Shown one piece after another: positions 17,718 to 25,926 of a stretch of 64,000 nt of DNA (position 1 is the first letter of the stretch; every line of letters begins with the position of its first letter). Under the pieces are notes generated by a model. It made no database searches. It saw only the letters and a list, made by a program, of their open reading frames with translations, and was not told the DNA's origin. A program made the position numbers and the translations under genes. The stretch covers positions 558,001-622,000 of the forward strand of contig NZ_CP155449.1 of assembly GCF_040518285.1 (NCBI RefSeq). Reading direction: 5' to 3'. Source of the DNA: Knoellia sp. S7-12. GTDB lineage: Bacteria; Actinomycetota; Actinomycetes; Actinomycetales; Dermatophilaceae.

Positions 17718-17802
17718 GGAGGATTCGCATAGTGGCCTAGTGCGCGCGCTTGGAAAGCGCGTTGGGGTAACACCCGCAGGGGTTCGAATCCCCTATCCTC
17801 CG
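17718..17802 (+). tRNA. tRNA-Ser (anticodon GGA)
   Basis: An 85-nt class II tRNA. Acceptor GGAGGAT pairs with ATCCTCC, the discriminator is G as in serine tRNAs, the anticodon loop is CTTGGAAAG with anticodon GGA, and there is a long variable arm followed by the T-arm GGGGTTCGAATCCCC. CCA is not encoded. A strong hairpin follows. Confidence 0.96.
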
Positions 17803-17810
17803 CGCAGATG

Positions 17811-17841
17811 AAAGGGCCCCGGCTTCGTGCCGGGGCCCTTT
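17811..17841 (+). terminator. terminator after tRNA-Ser
   Basis: A perfect 13-bp stem (17811-17823 with 17829-17841) around a TTCGT loop, starting in AAA and ending in TTT, lies 8 bases after the tRNA. The symmetric A/T ends allow bidirectional action. Confidence 0.9.
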
Positions 17842-18017
17842 CGCGTTGTCCGGGGCCTTCTTCCATCTCGTTCTCGCTGGCGCACGTCGATCCCGCCCCC
17901 GCACGCCGCTGCAGCGCCATGACCCTGCGGGAACGACATGCGGTGGCGGGACCTGCAGCTGTCGCACCTTGCATGGCGTCGGGGTGCTCACGTTCCGAAA
18001 TGACCAGTCGGTAGCGG

Positions 18018-18046
18018 TTGCGCGGGCCACTGTCTGTGGCTAAGTT
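18018..18046 (+). promoter_or_regulatory. predicted sigma-A-type promoter of the MurNAc cluster
   Basis: TTGCGC (18018-18023) and TAAGTT (18041-18046) are separated by 17 bases, a canonical layout. It lies about 65 bases before the nagZ start and 27 bases before a palindromic operator candidate. Confidence 0.5.
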
Positions 18047-18073
18047 CCACTACTGAGACCTAGTGCGTTAATT

Positions 18074-18091
18074 GTTCACACCGCCGTGAAC
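18074..18091. promoter_or_regulatory. palindromic operator candidate upstream of nagZ
   Basis: GTTCAC and GTGAAC form a perfect 6-bp inverted repeat with a 6-base spacer, between the predicted promoter and the nagZ start. The cluster-encoded MurR/RpiR protein (23073-23957) is the obvious candidate binder; this is inference. Confidence 0.45.
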
Positions 18092-18111
18092 GCCGATGAA
18101 TCGGAGAGCTC

Positions 18112-19917
18112 ATGTCCCGTCCGTCCGTCACTCGCCGCACCGCGATCGCCTCGGCGGTCGCTGCGACACTCGCCGCCGGCGCCTTCCCGGCCCTGTCCGC
18201 AGATGCTGCCGTCCCGGCCGGCCCCAACGGTTGGGTCCAGTCGACTCTCGTGCGCATGACGCTGGAAGAGAAGGTCGGTCAGCTCTTCGTCCAGTACGCC
18301 TACGGCAAGGACGCGAACACCCCCGACCCGCGCAACACCGCCATCTTCGGCGTCGCCACCCCCGCCGAGGCTGTGAAGAAGTACCACCTCGGCGGCGTCA
18401 TCTACTTTGCCTGGACCAACAGCGTGCAGAACCCGCAGCAGATCGCCAGCCTCTCCAACGGGCTCCAGCAGGCTTCGCTCTCCCGGGACTCCAAGGTCGA
18501 CATCCCGCTCGGCATCTCGATCGACCAGGAGATGGGTGTGGTGACGCGTGTCGGTCCGCCTGCCACGCAGTTCCCCGGCAGCATGGCGCTCGGCGCAGGC
18601 CGCTCCACCACCGACGCGCGCACCGCCGCTGCCATCACCGGCAAGGAGCTGCGTGCCCTCGGCGTCAACACGAACTTCGCCCCCGTCGCCGACGTCAACG
18701 TCAACCCGCTCAACCCGGTCATCGGCACGCGCGCGTTCTCGAGCAACCCGGCCCTCACGGCCGACATGGTGGCAGCGCAGGTCGCCGGATACCAGGAGGA
18801 CGGCAAGGTCTCGGCCAGCGCCAAGCACTTCCCCGGCCACGGTGACACCGCGACCGACAGCCACGTGGCGTTCCCTGTCATCACCCACACGCGTGAGCAG
18901 TGGGAGGAGATGGACGCGCCGCCGTTCAAGGCGGCCATCGCCCAGGGCATCGACATGATCATGACGGCTCACCTCAACTTCCCGGCCCTCGATGACTCCG
19001 GCGACCCCGCAACGTTGAGCAAGCCCATCCTCACCGACCTGCTCCGCAACGAGCTCGGCTACAAGGGCGTCATCATCACCGACTCGCTCGAGATGCAGGG
19101 TGTGCGGGACCGCTACGGCGACGCCGAGGTGGCCGTGCGTGCTCTCGAGGCCGGCGCCGACCAGCTGCTCATGACCCCGGTGATGACCAAGGCCTTCCCG
19201 GCGGTCGTCGCGGCAGTGAAGTCCGGTCGGATCAGCCAGACCGATCTGGACGCCAAGGTGCGTCGAGTGCTCGAGCAGAAGGTGCGCCGCGGGATCGTGA
19301 ACGACCACATGGTCGACGCGGCCGCGATCGACTCGGTCGTCGGAACCCCTGAGCACCTCGCCGCAGCCGATGCCGTCACCAACCGCACCGGCACCCTCGT
19401 CCGCAACGACGACGCCGTCCTGCCGATCGCGGCAGCTGACAAGAAGGTCCTCGTAACCGGCTACGGCGACGTGGCCACAACCACCCTCGCCGCGGCCCTC
19501 GACAGAGCCGGGTCGACCAGCACCAAGGTCACGACAGGCGCTGCCCCCAACGACGCCCAGATCGCGTCCTCCGTCGCAGCTGCCGCGGGCAAGGACTATG
19601 TCGTCGTCAACACGATGAAGGCCTGGGACACCGCGGTCACGGACAAGAAGGCTGGGCAGCAGCGACTCGTGAAGGCGCTGCAGGACACCGGAGTTCCGGT
19701 CATCGTCGTCGCGACGCGTGACCCCTACGACATCGCCTACCTGCCGGGGACTCGCACCTATCTCGCGACGTACTCCTACAACGCCGTCTCCATGGAGTCG
19801 GCCGCCAAGATCATCACCGGTGCTGTCGCACCGACCGGCAAGCTCCCCGTCGACATCCCCACCAAGGGCGACCCGAACGTCGTGCTCTACCCGTTCGGCC
19901 ACGGCCTGTCCTTCTAA
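18112..19917 (+). CDS. nagZ: secreted beta-N-acetylglucosaminidase (glycoside hydrolase family 3)
   Basis: 601 residues. The N-terminus has a Tat-like signal (TRRTAIASAVAATLAAG, cleavage near SADAA). The GH3 domain follows: MTLEEKVGQLFVQY, IDQEMGVVTRV, the KHFPGHGDT motif whose His/Asp act as general acid/base in NagZ-type enzymes, and IITDSLEMQGV, whose Asp is the nucleophile. A C-terminal domain of about 200 residues follows, as in Bacillus subtilis NagZ. It removes GlcNAc from peptidoglycan fragments outside the cell. First gene of the MurNAc cluster. The alternative is a GH3 enzyme of other specificity, but the neighbours argue for NagZ. Confidence 0.9.
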   Translation: MSRPSVTRRTAIASAVAATLAAGAFPALSADAAVPAGPNGWVQSTLVRMTLEEKVGQLFVQYAYGKDANTPDPRNTAIFGVATPAEAVKKYHLGGVIYFAWTNSVQNPQQIASLSNGLQQASLSRDSKVDIPLGISIDQEMGVVTRVGPPATQFPGSMALGAGRSTTDARTAAAITGKELRALGVNTNFAPVADVNVNPLNPVIGTRAFSSNPALTADMVAAQVAGYQEDGKVSASAKHFPGHGDTATDSHVAFPVITHTREQWEEMDAPPFKAAIAQGIDMIMTAHLNFPALDDSGDPATLSKPILTDLLRNELGYKGVIITDSLEMQGVRDRYGDAEVAVRALEAGADQLLMTPVMTKAFPAVVAAVKSGRISQTDLDAKVRRVLEQKVRRGIVNDHMVDAAAIDSVVGTPEHLAAADAVTNRTGTLVRNDDAVLPIAAADKKVLVTGYGDVATTTLAAALDRAGSTSTKVTTGAAPNDAQIASSVAAAAGKDYVVVNTMKAWDTAVTDKKAGQQRLVKALQDTGVPVIVVATRDPYDIAYLPGTRTYLATYSYNAVSMESAAKIITGAVAPTGKLPVDIPTKGDPNVVLYPFGHGLSF

Positions 19918-19934
19918 CCCTGCCAAACCCCCGG

Positions 19935-19981
19935 CCTGTGTGCCCCAGAGGACGTTCCAGCGTCCCTTGAGGCACACAAGG
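19935..19981 (+). other. imperfect hairpin between nagZ and namZ
   Basis: Two arms of about 20 bases (19935-19954 and 19961-19981) containing TGTGTGCC/GGCACACA and GGACG/CGTCC pair with a few mismatches around a 6-base loop. It lies in the 87-bp gap and could attenuate or protect the 3' end of the nagZ transcript. Confidence 0.5.
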
Positions 19982-20004
19982 CGAGATGAAATTGGAGAAC
20001 TGAC

Positions 20005-21342
20005 ATGACCACTCCCAACCGCCGCCAGCTCCTCACGGGCGGGGCCGGCGTCGCCGGCGTCGCCGCACTCGGACTCGGCGCGTCGCCCGCGTCCGCTTCA
20101 GCGCTCGGCAGCGCCACGGCATACGCCACGGCGAGCGACCCCCACCGCAAGGTGACACCGGGCGCGGATGTCGCAGCGGCCGCCAACTGGTCCATCCTCG
20201 CGGGCCGCAAGGTCGGCATCATCACGAACCCAACCGGCGTCCTGCTCAACCTGCGCACGATCGTGGACGAGATGCACTTCGCGGGCACGGTCGACATCCG
20301 GGGGGTCTTCGGGCCGGAGCACGGCTTCCGCGGCACAGCCCAGGCCGGCGAGGCCGAGGACACCTACGTCGACGAGCGCACGGGCATCACCGTGTATGAC
20401 GCGTACGGCGCCAACACCGCGAAGTTCGCCTCGATGATCCGCGCATCCGGCACCGACACCGTGGTCTTCGACATCCAGGACGTGGGCTGCCGCTTCTACA
20501 CCTACATCTGGACGATGTACACGGCGATGAAGGCGTGCGTCGAGACCGGTGCTTCGCTCGTCGTCCTCGACCGTCCGAACCCGATCGGTGGCAAGGCATT
20601 CGGCCCGATGATGACCGACGCGTGGACCTCCGGGGTCGGCGCCGAGAACATCGTCCAGGCGCACGGCATGACCGTGGGAGAGATGGCTCGCTACCTCGAC
20701 GCCATCATCCTGCCGACGGACACAGGTGGTCCCCGTCTCTCCGAGCTCACGGTCGTCGAGGTCAAGGGCTGGCGGCGTGACGTCACGTATGCCGGCACCG
20801 GACTTCCGTGGGTCATGCCCAGTCCCAACATGCCGACTCCCGACACCGCGCTCGTCTATCCGGGAACGGGCATGTTCGAGGGCACGAACCTCTCGGAGGG
20901 CCGCGGCACGACCCGTCCGTTCGAGCTCATCGGTGCTCCCTACGTCGACTACAAGTGGGCCGAGCGGCTCGCCGACCGGGGAGTCGATGGCGTCGCCTTC
21001 CGCGAGGCCTACTTCACGCCGACGTTCAACAAGCACGTCGGCAAAGTGTGTGGTGGCGTGCAGGTCCACATCGTTGACCCCTCCGCGATCGACCCGATGC
21101 GGGTGGGCGTCGAGATGCTCGTCGCGGCCAAGTCGATCTATACCGAATTCCAGTGGCGCTTCGACACCTACGACCCGGCCCGGCCCTACTGGATCGACAA
21201 GCTCACCGGCTCCACGCGGCTGCGTGACCAGATCACCGCCGGCGCCGATGTCGAGACGGTCATGGGTGCCTGGAAGGCCGAGCTCGCGGCCTTCGACGCC
21301 CGCCGCCAGCCTTTCCTCATCTATGGAGGTCCGACCCGATGA
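20005..21342 (+). CDS. namZ: exo-beta-N-acetylmuramidase (DUF1343, GH171)
   Basis: 445 residues. Tat-like signal NRRQLLTGGAGVAGVAALGL, Ala-rich to about residue 40. The DUF1343 domain fills the rest: GIITNPTGV, FGPEHGFRG, DIQDVGCRFYTYIWTM and VVLDRPNPIGG are its hallmark blocks, including the glutamate in PEHG. NamZ of Bacillus subtilis releases terminal MurNAc from peptidoglycan chains and acts with NagZ and AmiE; the gene order here is the same type. The ATG start is 14 bases after a weak GGAGA. Confidence 0.9.
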   Translation: MTTPNRRQLLTGGAGVAGVAALGLGASPASASALGSATAYATASDPHRKVTPGADVAAAANWSILAGRKVGIITNPTGVLLNLRTIVDEMHFAGTVDIRGVFGPEHGFRGTAQAGEAEDTYVDERTGITVYDAYGANTAKFASMIRASGTDTVVFDIQDVGCRFYTYIWTMYTAMKACVETGASLVVLDRPNPIGGKAFGPMMTDAWTSGVGAENIVQAHGMTVGEMARYLDAIILPTDTGGPRLSELTVVEVKGWRRDVTYAGTGLPWVMPSPNMPTPDTALVYPGTGMFEGTNLSEGRGTTRPFELIGAPYVDYKWAERLADRGVDGVAFREAYFTPTFNKHVGKVCGGVQVHIVDPSAIDPMRVGVEMLVAAKSIYTEFQWRFDTYDPARPYWIDKLTGSTRLRDQITAGADVETVMGAWKAELAAFDARRQPFLIYGGPTR

Positions 21343-23063
21343 ACCTGTCCCGACGTGTGGTCCTGGGCGGCGGCCTGGCCGCTGGCACAGCCTTTTTCGT
21401 CCCAGGTATGGCCCGAGCCGACGACTTCGACCGGCCGTTCACCGGTTTCGCGCCGCCGTCGACGGTGTTGCGTGAGGGCACTCCGGAGTCCGTGGGTCTC
21501 GACGCTGCGCCGATCGAGCTCGCCAAGCAGCAGGTGCGCAGCCATCAGGTGGCTGCGCCCGGTGGGCGCCCGCTGTATCCCGGGCACGTGGGCCTCATGG
21601 CACACGCAGGGGTCGTCGTCGCCACCCAGGTCGACGGCTTCGCCCTGCGCTATCGCAACGCGACAGAGGAGCTGCCGCGCAGCGAATGGGTCCCCATGCG
21701 CCGCGACACGATCTTTGACATGGCCTCGGTCTCGAAGCTCTTCACCTCGATTGCCGTCGTCCAGCTCATCGAGGAGGGGCGCGTCGAGCTGGAGACGGCG
21801 GTCGCGGCCTACCTGCCGGAGTTCGCCGCAGCGGGCAAGGAGTCGGTGACGATCCGGCACCTTCTCACCCACACGAGCGGGTTCACGTCGTGGCTGCCGC
21901 TCTACAGCAAGTACCCCGACAAGGCTTCACGCATCGCTGCGGTGATGAACCAGAAGCTCACCAACCCTGCGGGCACGGTCTACCTCTACAGCGACCTCAA
22001 CCTCATCACCCTCGCCGTCGTCGTCGAGCGGCTGCGGGGCCAGTCACTTGACGAGGTCGTCGCCGCGCGGCTCACCGAGCCCCTGGGCATGAAGGACACC
22101 GGCTACAACCCGGCGGTCAAGGAGCGGACGGCTGCGACCGAGTACCAAGCCGTTCCCGCCCGAGGCATGGTCTGGGGAGAGGTCCACGACGAGAACGCGT
22201 GGTCCCTCGAGGGGGTCGCCGGTCACGCCGGTGTGTTCTCGTCGGTGGACGACATGGCCATCCTGTCCCAGGCCCTGCTCAACGGGGGCGTCTATCGAGG
22301 CGCAAGGATCCTGGATCGCAAGAGCGTCGCGCTGCTCATCACGAACTTCAACGAGGCCTTCCCCGGCGACGACCACGGACTCGGGTTCGAGCTCAACCAG
22401 ACCTGGTACATGGACGCCCTGAGTGGGCCCCGCACGGCCGGCCACACCGGCTACACGGGGACGTCGATCGTCATCGACTTCACGTCGCGCTCGTTCGCCA
22501 TCCTGCTCACCAACCGCGTCCACCCCTCCCGTGCGTGGGGGAGCATCAATGTTGCGCGCCAGCAATGGGCTGGAGGCCTCGGCCGGGCCCTCCCGATCAC
22601 CCCGCGCGGCAATCACGCCGCCTGGGAGACCCAGGCGTCGCACGCCATCAGCGCGATCCTCTCCGTGCCGCTGGCCGTGCCGACGGGCGGAGCCAGGCTC
22701 GGCTTCGATCTCATCACCGAGACCGAGGAGACCGACATCCTCCGGCTCGAGTCCTCGACCGACGGCACGACGTGGACCCTCGTCCCGATGGAGATCCGGC
22801 ACCCGGGCGACAGTCGCGCGGGCGAGGAGGACGGCTCCGTGAGCGGCACGCCCGGTGAACGGCGGTGGACGCAGGTCCGTGCCGAGCTCGCCAATGGCCA
22901 GCAGGCCCTGAGATGGCGCTACACGACCGACGGCAACACCCTCGGACGTGGTGTCTCGGTGAGCCGGATCCGGGTCGTGGGCGCCGGTGGAGTCATCGTC
23001 GACAGTGATGACTCGTCCGACACATTCACCGCTTCGGGCTGGACAAAGAGGTCGAGGTCGTAG
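21339..23063 (+). CDS. secreted serine hydrolase of the beta-lactamase fold, AmiE-like
   Basis: 574 residues; ATGA overlap with namZ. Tat-like signal LSRRVVLGGGLAAGT, cleavage near GMARA. The catalytic SxxK is in MASVSKLFTS, the second motif is YSDLNL in place of YxN, and HTGYTGTS is the third (HTG). In Bacillus subtilis the beta-lactamase-fold AmiE is a MurNAc-L-Ala amidase encoded with nagZ and namZ, so an amidase role is likely here. The last 150 residues are a beta-rich domain (LESSTDGTTWTLVPM) that may bind wall or sugar. Alternative: carboxypeptidase or esterase of the same fold. Confidence 0.8.
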   Translation: MNLSRRVVLGGGLAAGTAFFVPGMARADDFDRPFTGFAPPSTVLREGTPESVGLDAAPIELAKQQVRSHQVAAPGGRPLYPGHVGLMAHAGVVVATQVDGFALRYRNATEELPRSEWVPMRRDTIFDMASVSKLFTSIAVVQLIEEGRVELETAVAAYLPEFAAAGKESVTIRHLLTHTSGFTSWLPLYSKYPDKASRIAAVMNQKLTNPAGTVYLYSDLNLITLAVVVERLRGQSLDEVVAARLTEPLGMKDTGYNPAVKERTAATEYQAVPARGMVWGEVHDENAWSLEGVAGHAGVFSSVDDMAILSQALLNGGVYRGARILDRKSVALLITNFNEAFPGDDHGLGFELNQTWYMDALSGPRTAGHTGYTGTSIVIDFTSRSFAILLTNRVHPSRAWGSINVARQQWAGGLGRALPITPRGNHAAWETQASHAISAILSVPLAVPTGGARLGFDLITETEETDILRLESSTDGTTWTLVPMEIRHPGDSRAGEEDGSVSGTPGERRWTQVRAELANGQQALRWRYTTDGNTLGRGVSVSRIRVVGAGGVIVDSDDSSDTFTASGWTKRSRS

Positions 23064-23066
23064 TTT
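23061..23066 (+). promoter_or_regulatory. -10-like TAGTTT before murR
   Basis: TAGTTT overlaps the stop of the serine hydrolase gene and ends 6 bases before the murR ATG, suggesting a separate, leaderless murR transcript inside the cluster. Confidence 0.45.
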
Positions 23067-23072
23067 TGGGCC

Positions 23073-23957
23073 ATGCCCTCACCGAATCCTGTGTCCGACG
23101 TGGCTGACGCGCCTCTCCTCGTGCGCCTGCGCGGTATCCGACCGACGCTGACGCCTGCGGAGGATCGTGTCGCCGCGCAGGTCCTGGCCGACGCCCGGCG
23201 CGCGTCCGACCTGACGATCACCGAGTTGGCGCTGGCGGCGCTGACCTCGGAGACGACGGTGCTGCGCTTCTGCAAGCGCCTGGGGCTCAAGGGATATCCC
23301 CAGCTGCGACTCGGGCTGGCCGCCGAGTCCGCCCTGCCGCGAGAGCAGCGCATGTCCGGCAGTGACATCAGTGCGACCGACACGATCGACGACATCATCG
23401 CCAAGGTCGCCTCCATCGACTCCAGCGCCGTCGAGGAGACCGCCCAGCAGCTCGACCGCAAGGCGCTGAAGTCGGCTGCCGATGCGCTGGCGGGCGCGAC
23501 CCGGGTCGACATCTATGGCATCGGTGCCAGCGCGATCGTGGGCACCGACCTGCAGCAGAAGCTGCACCGCATCGGTGTGGTCTCGTTCGCGTGGAACGAC
23601 CCGCACATCGCCCTCACGAGCGCCACGCTGCTGACCAAGAAGGATGTGGCCATCGGGATATCCCACTCCGGTGCAACGAGCGAGACGATCGAGTCCCTCG
23701 CGGCCGCGCGCGAGCGAGGGGCCACGACGATCGCCGTCACGAACTTCCCGCTCTCGCTCCTCGCGAAGTCGGCGGACATCGTGCTCACGACCGCGGCTCG
23801 CGAGACGTCGCTGCGTTCGGGAGCGACGGCCAGTCGCATCGCGGCCCTCGTCGTCGTCGACTGCCTCTACATCGCCGTGGCCCAGCGCGATCTGCCCCGA
23901 GCACGCAAGGCCGTGGCAGAGACTCGCAAGGCTGTTGCCGGACACCACCTCGCGTAG
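23073..23957 (+). CDS. murR: MurR/RpiR-family transcriptional regulator
   Basis: 294 residues. The N-terminal helix-turn-helix of the RpiR type is visible (TPAEDRVAAQVLADARRAS, TITELALAALTSETTVLRFC, then KRLGLKGYPQLRLGLA). The C-terminal SIS domain (about residues 125-260) has GIGASAIVGTDLQQKLHRIG and IGISHSGATSETIESLAAA, the sugar-phosphate binding loops. The position in the MurNAc cluster suggests it senses MurNAc-6-phosphate and controls nagZ to murK. Confidence 0.88.
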   Translation: MPSPNPVSDVADAPLLVRLRGIRPTLTPAEDRVAAQVLADARRASDLTITELALAALTSETTVLRFCKRLGLKGYPQLRLGLAAESALPREQRMSGSDISATDTIDDIIAKVASIDSSAVEETAQQLDRKALKSAADALAGATRVDIYGIGASAIVGTDLQQKLHRIGVVSFAWNDPHIALTSATLLTKKDVAIGISHSGATSETIESLAAARERGATTIAVTNFPLSLLAKSADIVLTTAARETSLRSGATASRIAALVVVDCLYIAVAQRDLPRARKAVAETRKAVAGHHLA

Positions 23958-23970
23958 GTGATTCACGTCA

Positions 23971-23999
23971 TTGACGCTGGCCGCGTGAGAAACTAACCT
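23971..23999 (+). promoter_or_regulatory. sigma-A-type promoter of murQ
   Basis: TTGACG (23971-23976), a 17-base spacer and TAACCT (23994-23999) form a near-consensus promoter. Its -10 ends 6 bases before ATG 24006, so the murQ mRNA is probably leaderless. Confidence 0.65.
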
Positions 24000-24005
24000 G
24001 CGAGC

Positions 24006-24959
24006 ATGGCCATTGACGTCCGGGTGAGTGCAACCACCGAAGTCGGGGTGGGTGCTCCCACTGATGTCCGGGTGAGTGCACCCACCGAAGAGCGCCATCC
24101 GGGCACGACCGAGATCGACACCGCGTCGACGCTCGAGATCCTCACTCTGATGAACGACGCCGACCGCACGGTGGCCGACGCTGTCGCCGCAGTCCTGCCC
24201 GAGCTCGCCGTGCTGGTCGACCACGCCGTCGCCGCAATCCGGGCCGGTGGCCACGTCCACTACTTCGGTGCCGGGACCTCCGGACGACTCGCCGTCCTCG
24301 ACGCCGCCGAGCTGCTGCCGACCTTCAACGCTCCCGCAGGGCTGTTCGTCGCGCACCACGCCGGTGGCTCTGCGGCCCTGGTGAATGCGGTGGAGAACGT
24401 CGAGGACGATGTCGATCTCGGGCGCGCCGAGGCCGCCACCCTCACCCCGCACGACATCGCCATCGGCCTCACCGCGTCCGGTCGCACGCCCTTTGTCCAG
24501 GGTGCGCTCGCCGAGGCACGCGAACGAGGCGCGCGCACAGCGCTCGTGACGGCGAACCCGGGAGCCGAGCTGGCGGCATACGCCGATCATCTGTTGGCAC
24601 CTGAGACCGGACCGGAAGTGCTCACCGGTTCCACCCGACTCAAGGCGGGCACCGCCCAGAAGCTCATCCTCAACGCCTTCTCGACCGCGGTGATGATCCG
24701 CCTCGGCCGCACCTGGTCCAACCTCATGGTCGAGCTCGTCGCGACCAACGCCAAGCTGCGCGGACGCGTGGTCCGGATCCTTCAGGAGGCGAGCGGCGCC
24801 AGCGAGGCCGACGCTCGGACCACCCTCGAGGCAGCCGAAGGTCAGCTCAAGCCCGCGCTTCTGTCGCTCCTCGCCGGCGTCCCCGTCGCGGACGCGGTCA
24901 CCGCGCTCAGCGTTCATGACGACTCGGTCGCAGCGGCGCTCACTTCCCTGACGACCTGA
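24006..24959 (+). CDS. murQ: N-acetylmuramic acid 6-phosphate etherase
   Basis: 317 residues. It removes D-lactate from MurNAc-6-phosphate to give GlcNAc-6-phosphate in the cytoplasm. The SIS fold shows GAGTSGRLAVLDAAELLP and GLTASGRTPFVQGAL, with the etherase blocks STRLKAGTAQKLILNAFSTA and TWSNLMVELVATNAKLRGR. The first 28 residues contain three tandem 8-residue repeats (VRVSATTE, VGVGAPTD, VRVSAPTE) not seen in typical MurQ. ATG 24006 fits the promoter; GTG 24072, inside the third repeat, gives the usual MurQ N-terminus and is an alternative. Overlaps the kinase start by one base (TGATG). Confidence 0.92.
   Translation: MAIDVRVSATTEVGVGAPTDVRVSAPTEERHPGTTEIDTASTLEILTLMNDADRTVADAVAAVLPELAVLVDHAVAAIRAGGHVHYFGAGTSGRLAVLDAAELLPTFNAPAGLFVAHHAGGSAALVNAVENVEDDVDLGRAEAATLTPHDIAIGLTASGRTPFVQGALAEARERGARTALVTANPGAELAAYADHLLAPETGPEVLTGSTRLKAGTAQKLILNAFSTAVMIRLGRTWSNLMVELVATNAKLRGRVVRILQEASGASEADARTTLEAAEGQLKPALLSLLAGVPVADAVTALSVHDDSVAAALTSLTT
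24018..24089 (+). repeat. 24-bp tandem repeat, three units
   Basis: Units at 24018-24041, 24042-24065 and 24066-24089. Units 1 and 3 are nearly identical and unit 2 is diverged. The repeat encodes 8-residue units at the start of MurQ. Confidence 0.85.
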
Positions 24960-25912
24960 TGGGTGCCGTCGTCGGCGTCGACGTGGGCGGTTCCGGACTT
25001 CGCCTGCAATGGGCGTATGCCGGTCAGCTGAGTTCCGTGTTCACCGCCCCTGGCGCTCAGATCGTCGAGCGCGGCGTGGACGTGGCAGCCCTGACGGCTG
25101 ACGCGGTCGAGCTGCTGTCCGAGGGTGGTGTGGGTGCCGCGACAGAGGTCGACATCGACGCCGTGTGCTGGTCGCAGCGAGGCCTGCTCTTCCTGTCGGA
25201 CCCGGCCGAGGTCGTCGGGGCCGTGGTGTCGGGCCTGGGTGCAGCGCGCACGGCCGTCGTAAGTGACGCGGTGGCCTCGCTCGCCGGTGCGTTGGGTGCA
25301 GTGCGTCCGGGTGCTGTGGTCGCGGCGGGGACGGGCGCGGTGGCGTTCGGGTCGGACTTCGGGTCGAAGGACACCTCGATCTGGCGGCTCGTCGACGGCT
25401 GGGGCCACGTCCTCGGCGACCGCGGGTCGGCCGCGTGGGTGGGGCTCTCGGGGTTGCGGGCCGGGTTGCGTCACCACGACGGGCTGCCCGACGGTTCGGA
25501 GCGGCTGCTCGTCGAGGGGGAGTTGGTCTTCGGGACGACCTCGCACTGGCCCCGCCGGATCATGACCGCCAGCAACGCCCCCGAACTGCTTGCGTCGTTC
25601 GCGCCACGTGTCGTCGGTGCCGCGGTGGCTGGTGACTCGGTCGCGCAGCGGATCTGTCAGGAGGCAGGGGAGTCGTTGGCGCAGTCGCTGCTGTCCGCGG
25701 CCGTCGGCATCGCTTCTCCCACCCTCGTGGCCACGGGCGGGTTGCTCAACGCGGAGCCGGTGCGTGCTGCGCTCGAGTCATCGGTCGCCGCTGCCGGGGA
25801 GTCCCTGACCCCGTCTGCGGGTGGTGCGCTCGAGGGCGCTCTGCTCCTGGCCACGATGCTCGGTGAGACGGGCGCGATTCCCAGGCACCCGGCGTACGTG
25901 CACCTCAGCTGA
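24959..25912 (+). CDS. BadF/BadG-type sugar kinase, probable MurNAc/GlcNAc kinase
   Basis: 317 residues; ATG shares its A with the murQ stop. ASKHA ATPase fold: GVDVGGSGLRLQWAYAG is the first phosphate loop, AVVAAGTGAVAFG the second, and VDGWGHVLGDRGSAAWVG is typical of N-acetylglucosamine kinases of the BadF family. ATGGLLNAEPV is the adenosine region. MurK of Clostridium acetobutylicum, of this family, phosphorylates MurNAc and GlcNAc; placement after murQ suggests the same here. Alternative: GlcNAc-only kinase. Confidence 0.85.
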   Translation: MGAVVGVDVGGSGLRLQWAYAGQLSSVFTAPGAQIVERGVDVAALTADAVELLSEGGVGAATEVDIDAVCWSQRGLLFLSDPAEVVGAVVSGLGAARTAVVSDAVASLAGALGAVRPGAVVAAGTGAVAFGSDFGSKDTSIWRLVDGWGHVLGDRGSAAWVGLSGLRAGLRHHDGLPDGSERLLVEGELVFGTTSHWPRRIMTASNAPELLASFAPRVVGAAVAGDSVAQRICQEAGESLAQSLLSAAVGIASPTLVATGGLLNAEPVRAALESSVAAAGESLTPSAGGALEGALLLATMLGETGAIPRHPAYVHLS

Positions 25913-25926
25913 CGGCAGTCGATCTG

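Larger units (their letters stand above)
17803..18111. other. gene-free stretch after tRNA-Ser
   Basis: 309 bases with no gene I can support. It holds the tRNA terminator at its left end and the predicted nagZ promoter and operator at its right end. The middle (about 17845-18010) shows no clear feature. Confidence 0.7.

Noticed and set aside
18076-19977. 633-residue minus-strand open frame
   Set aside because: Antisense to nagZ, with no domain blocks of its own.
23079-24917. 612-residue minus-strand open frame with a short repeated THPDxxG pattern
   Set aside because: Antisense to murR and murQ; the repeated pattern is the reverse reading of the murQ 24-bp tandem repeat.
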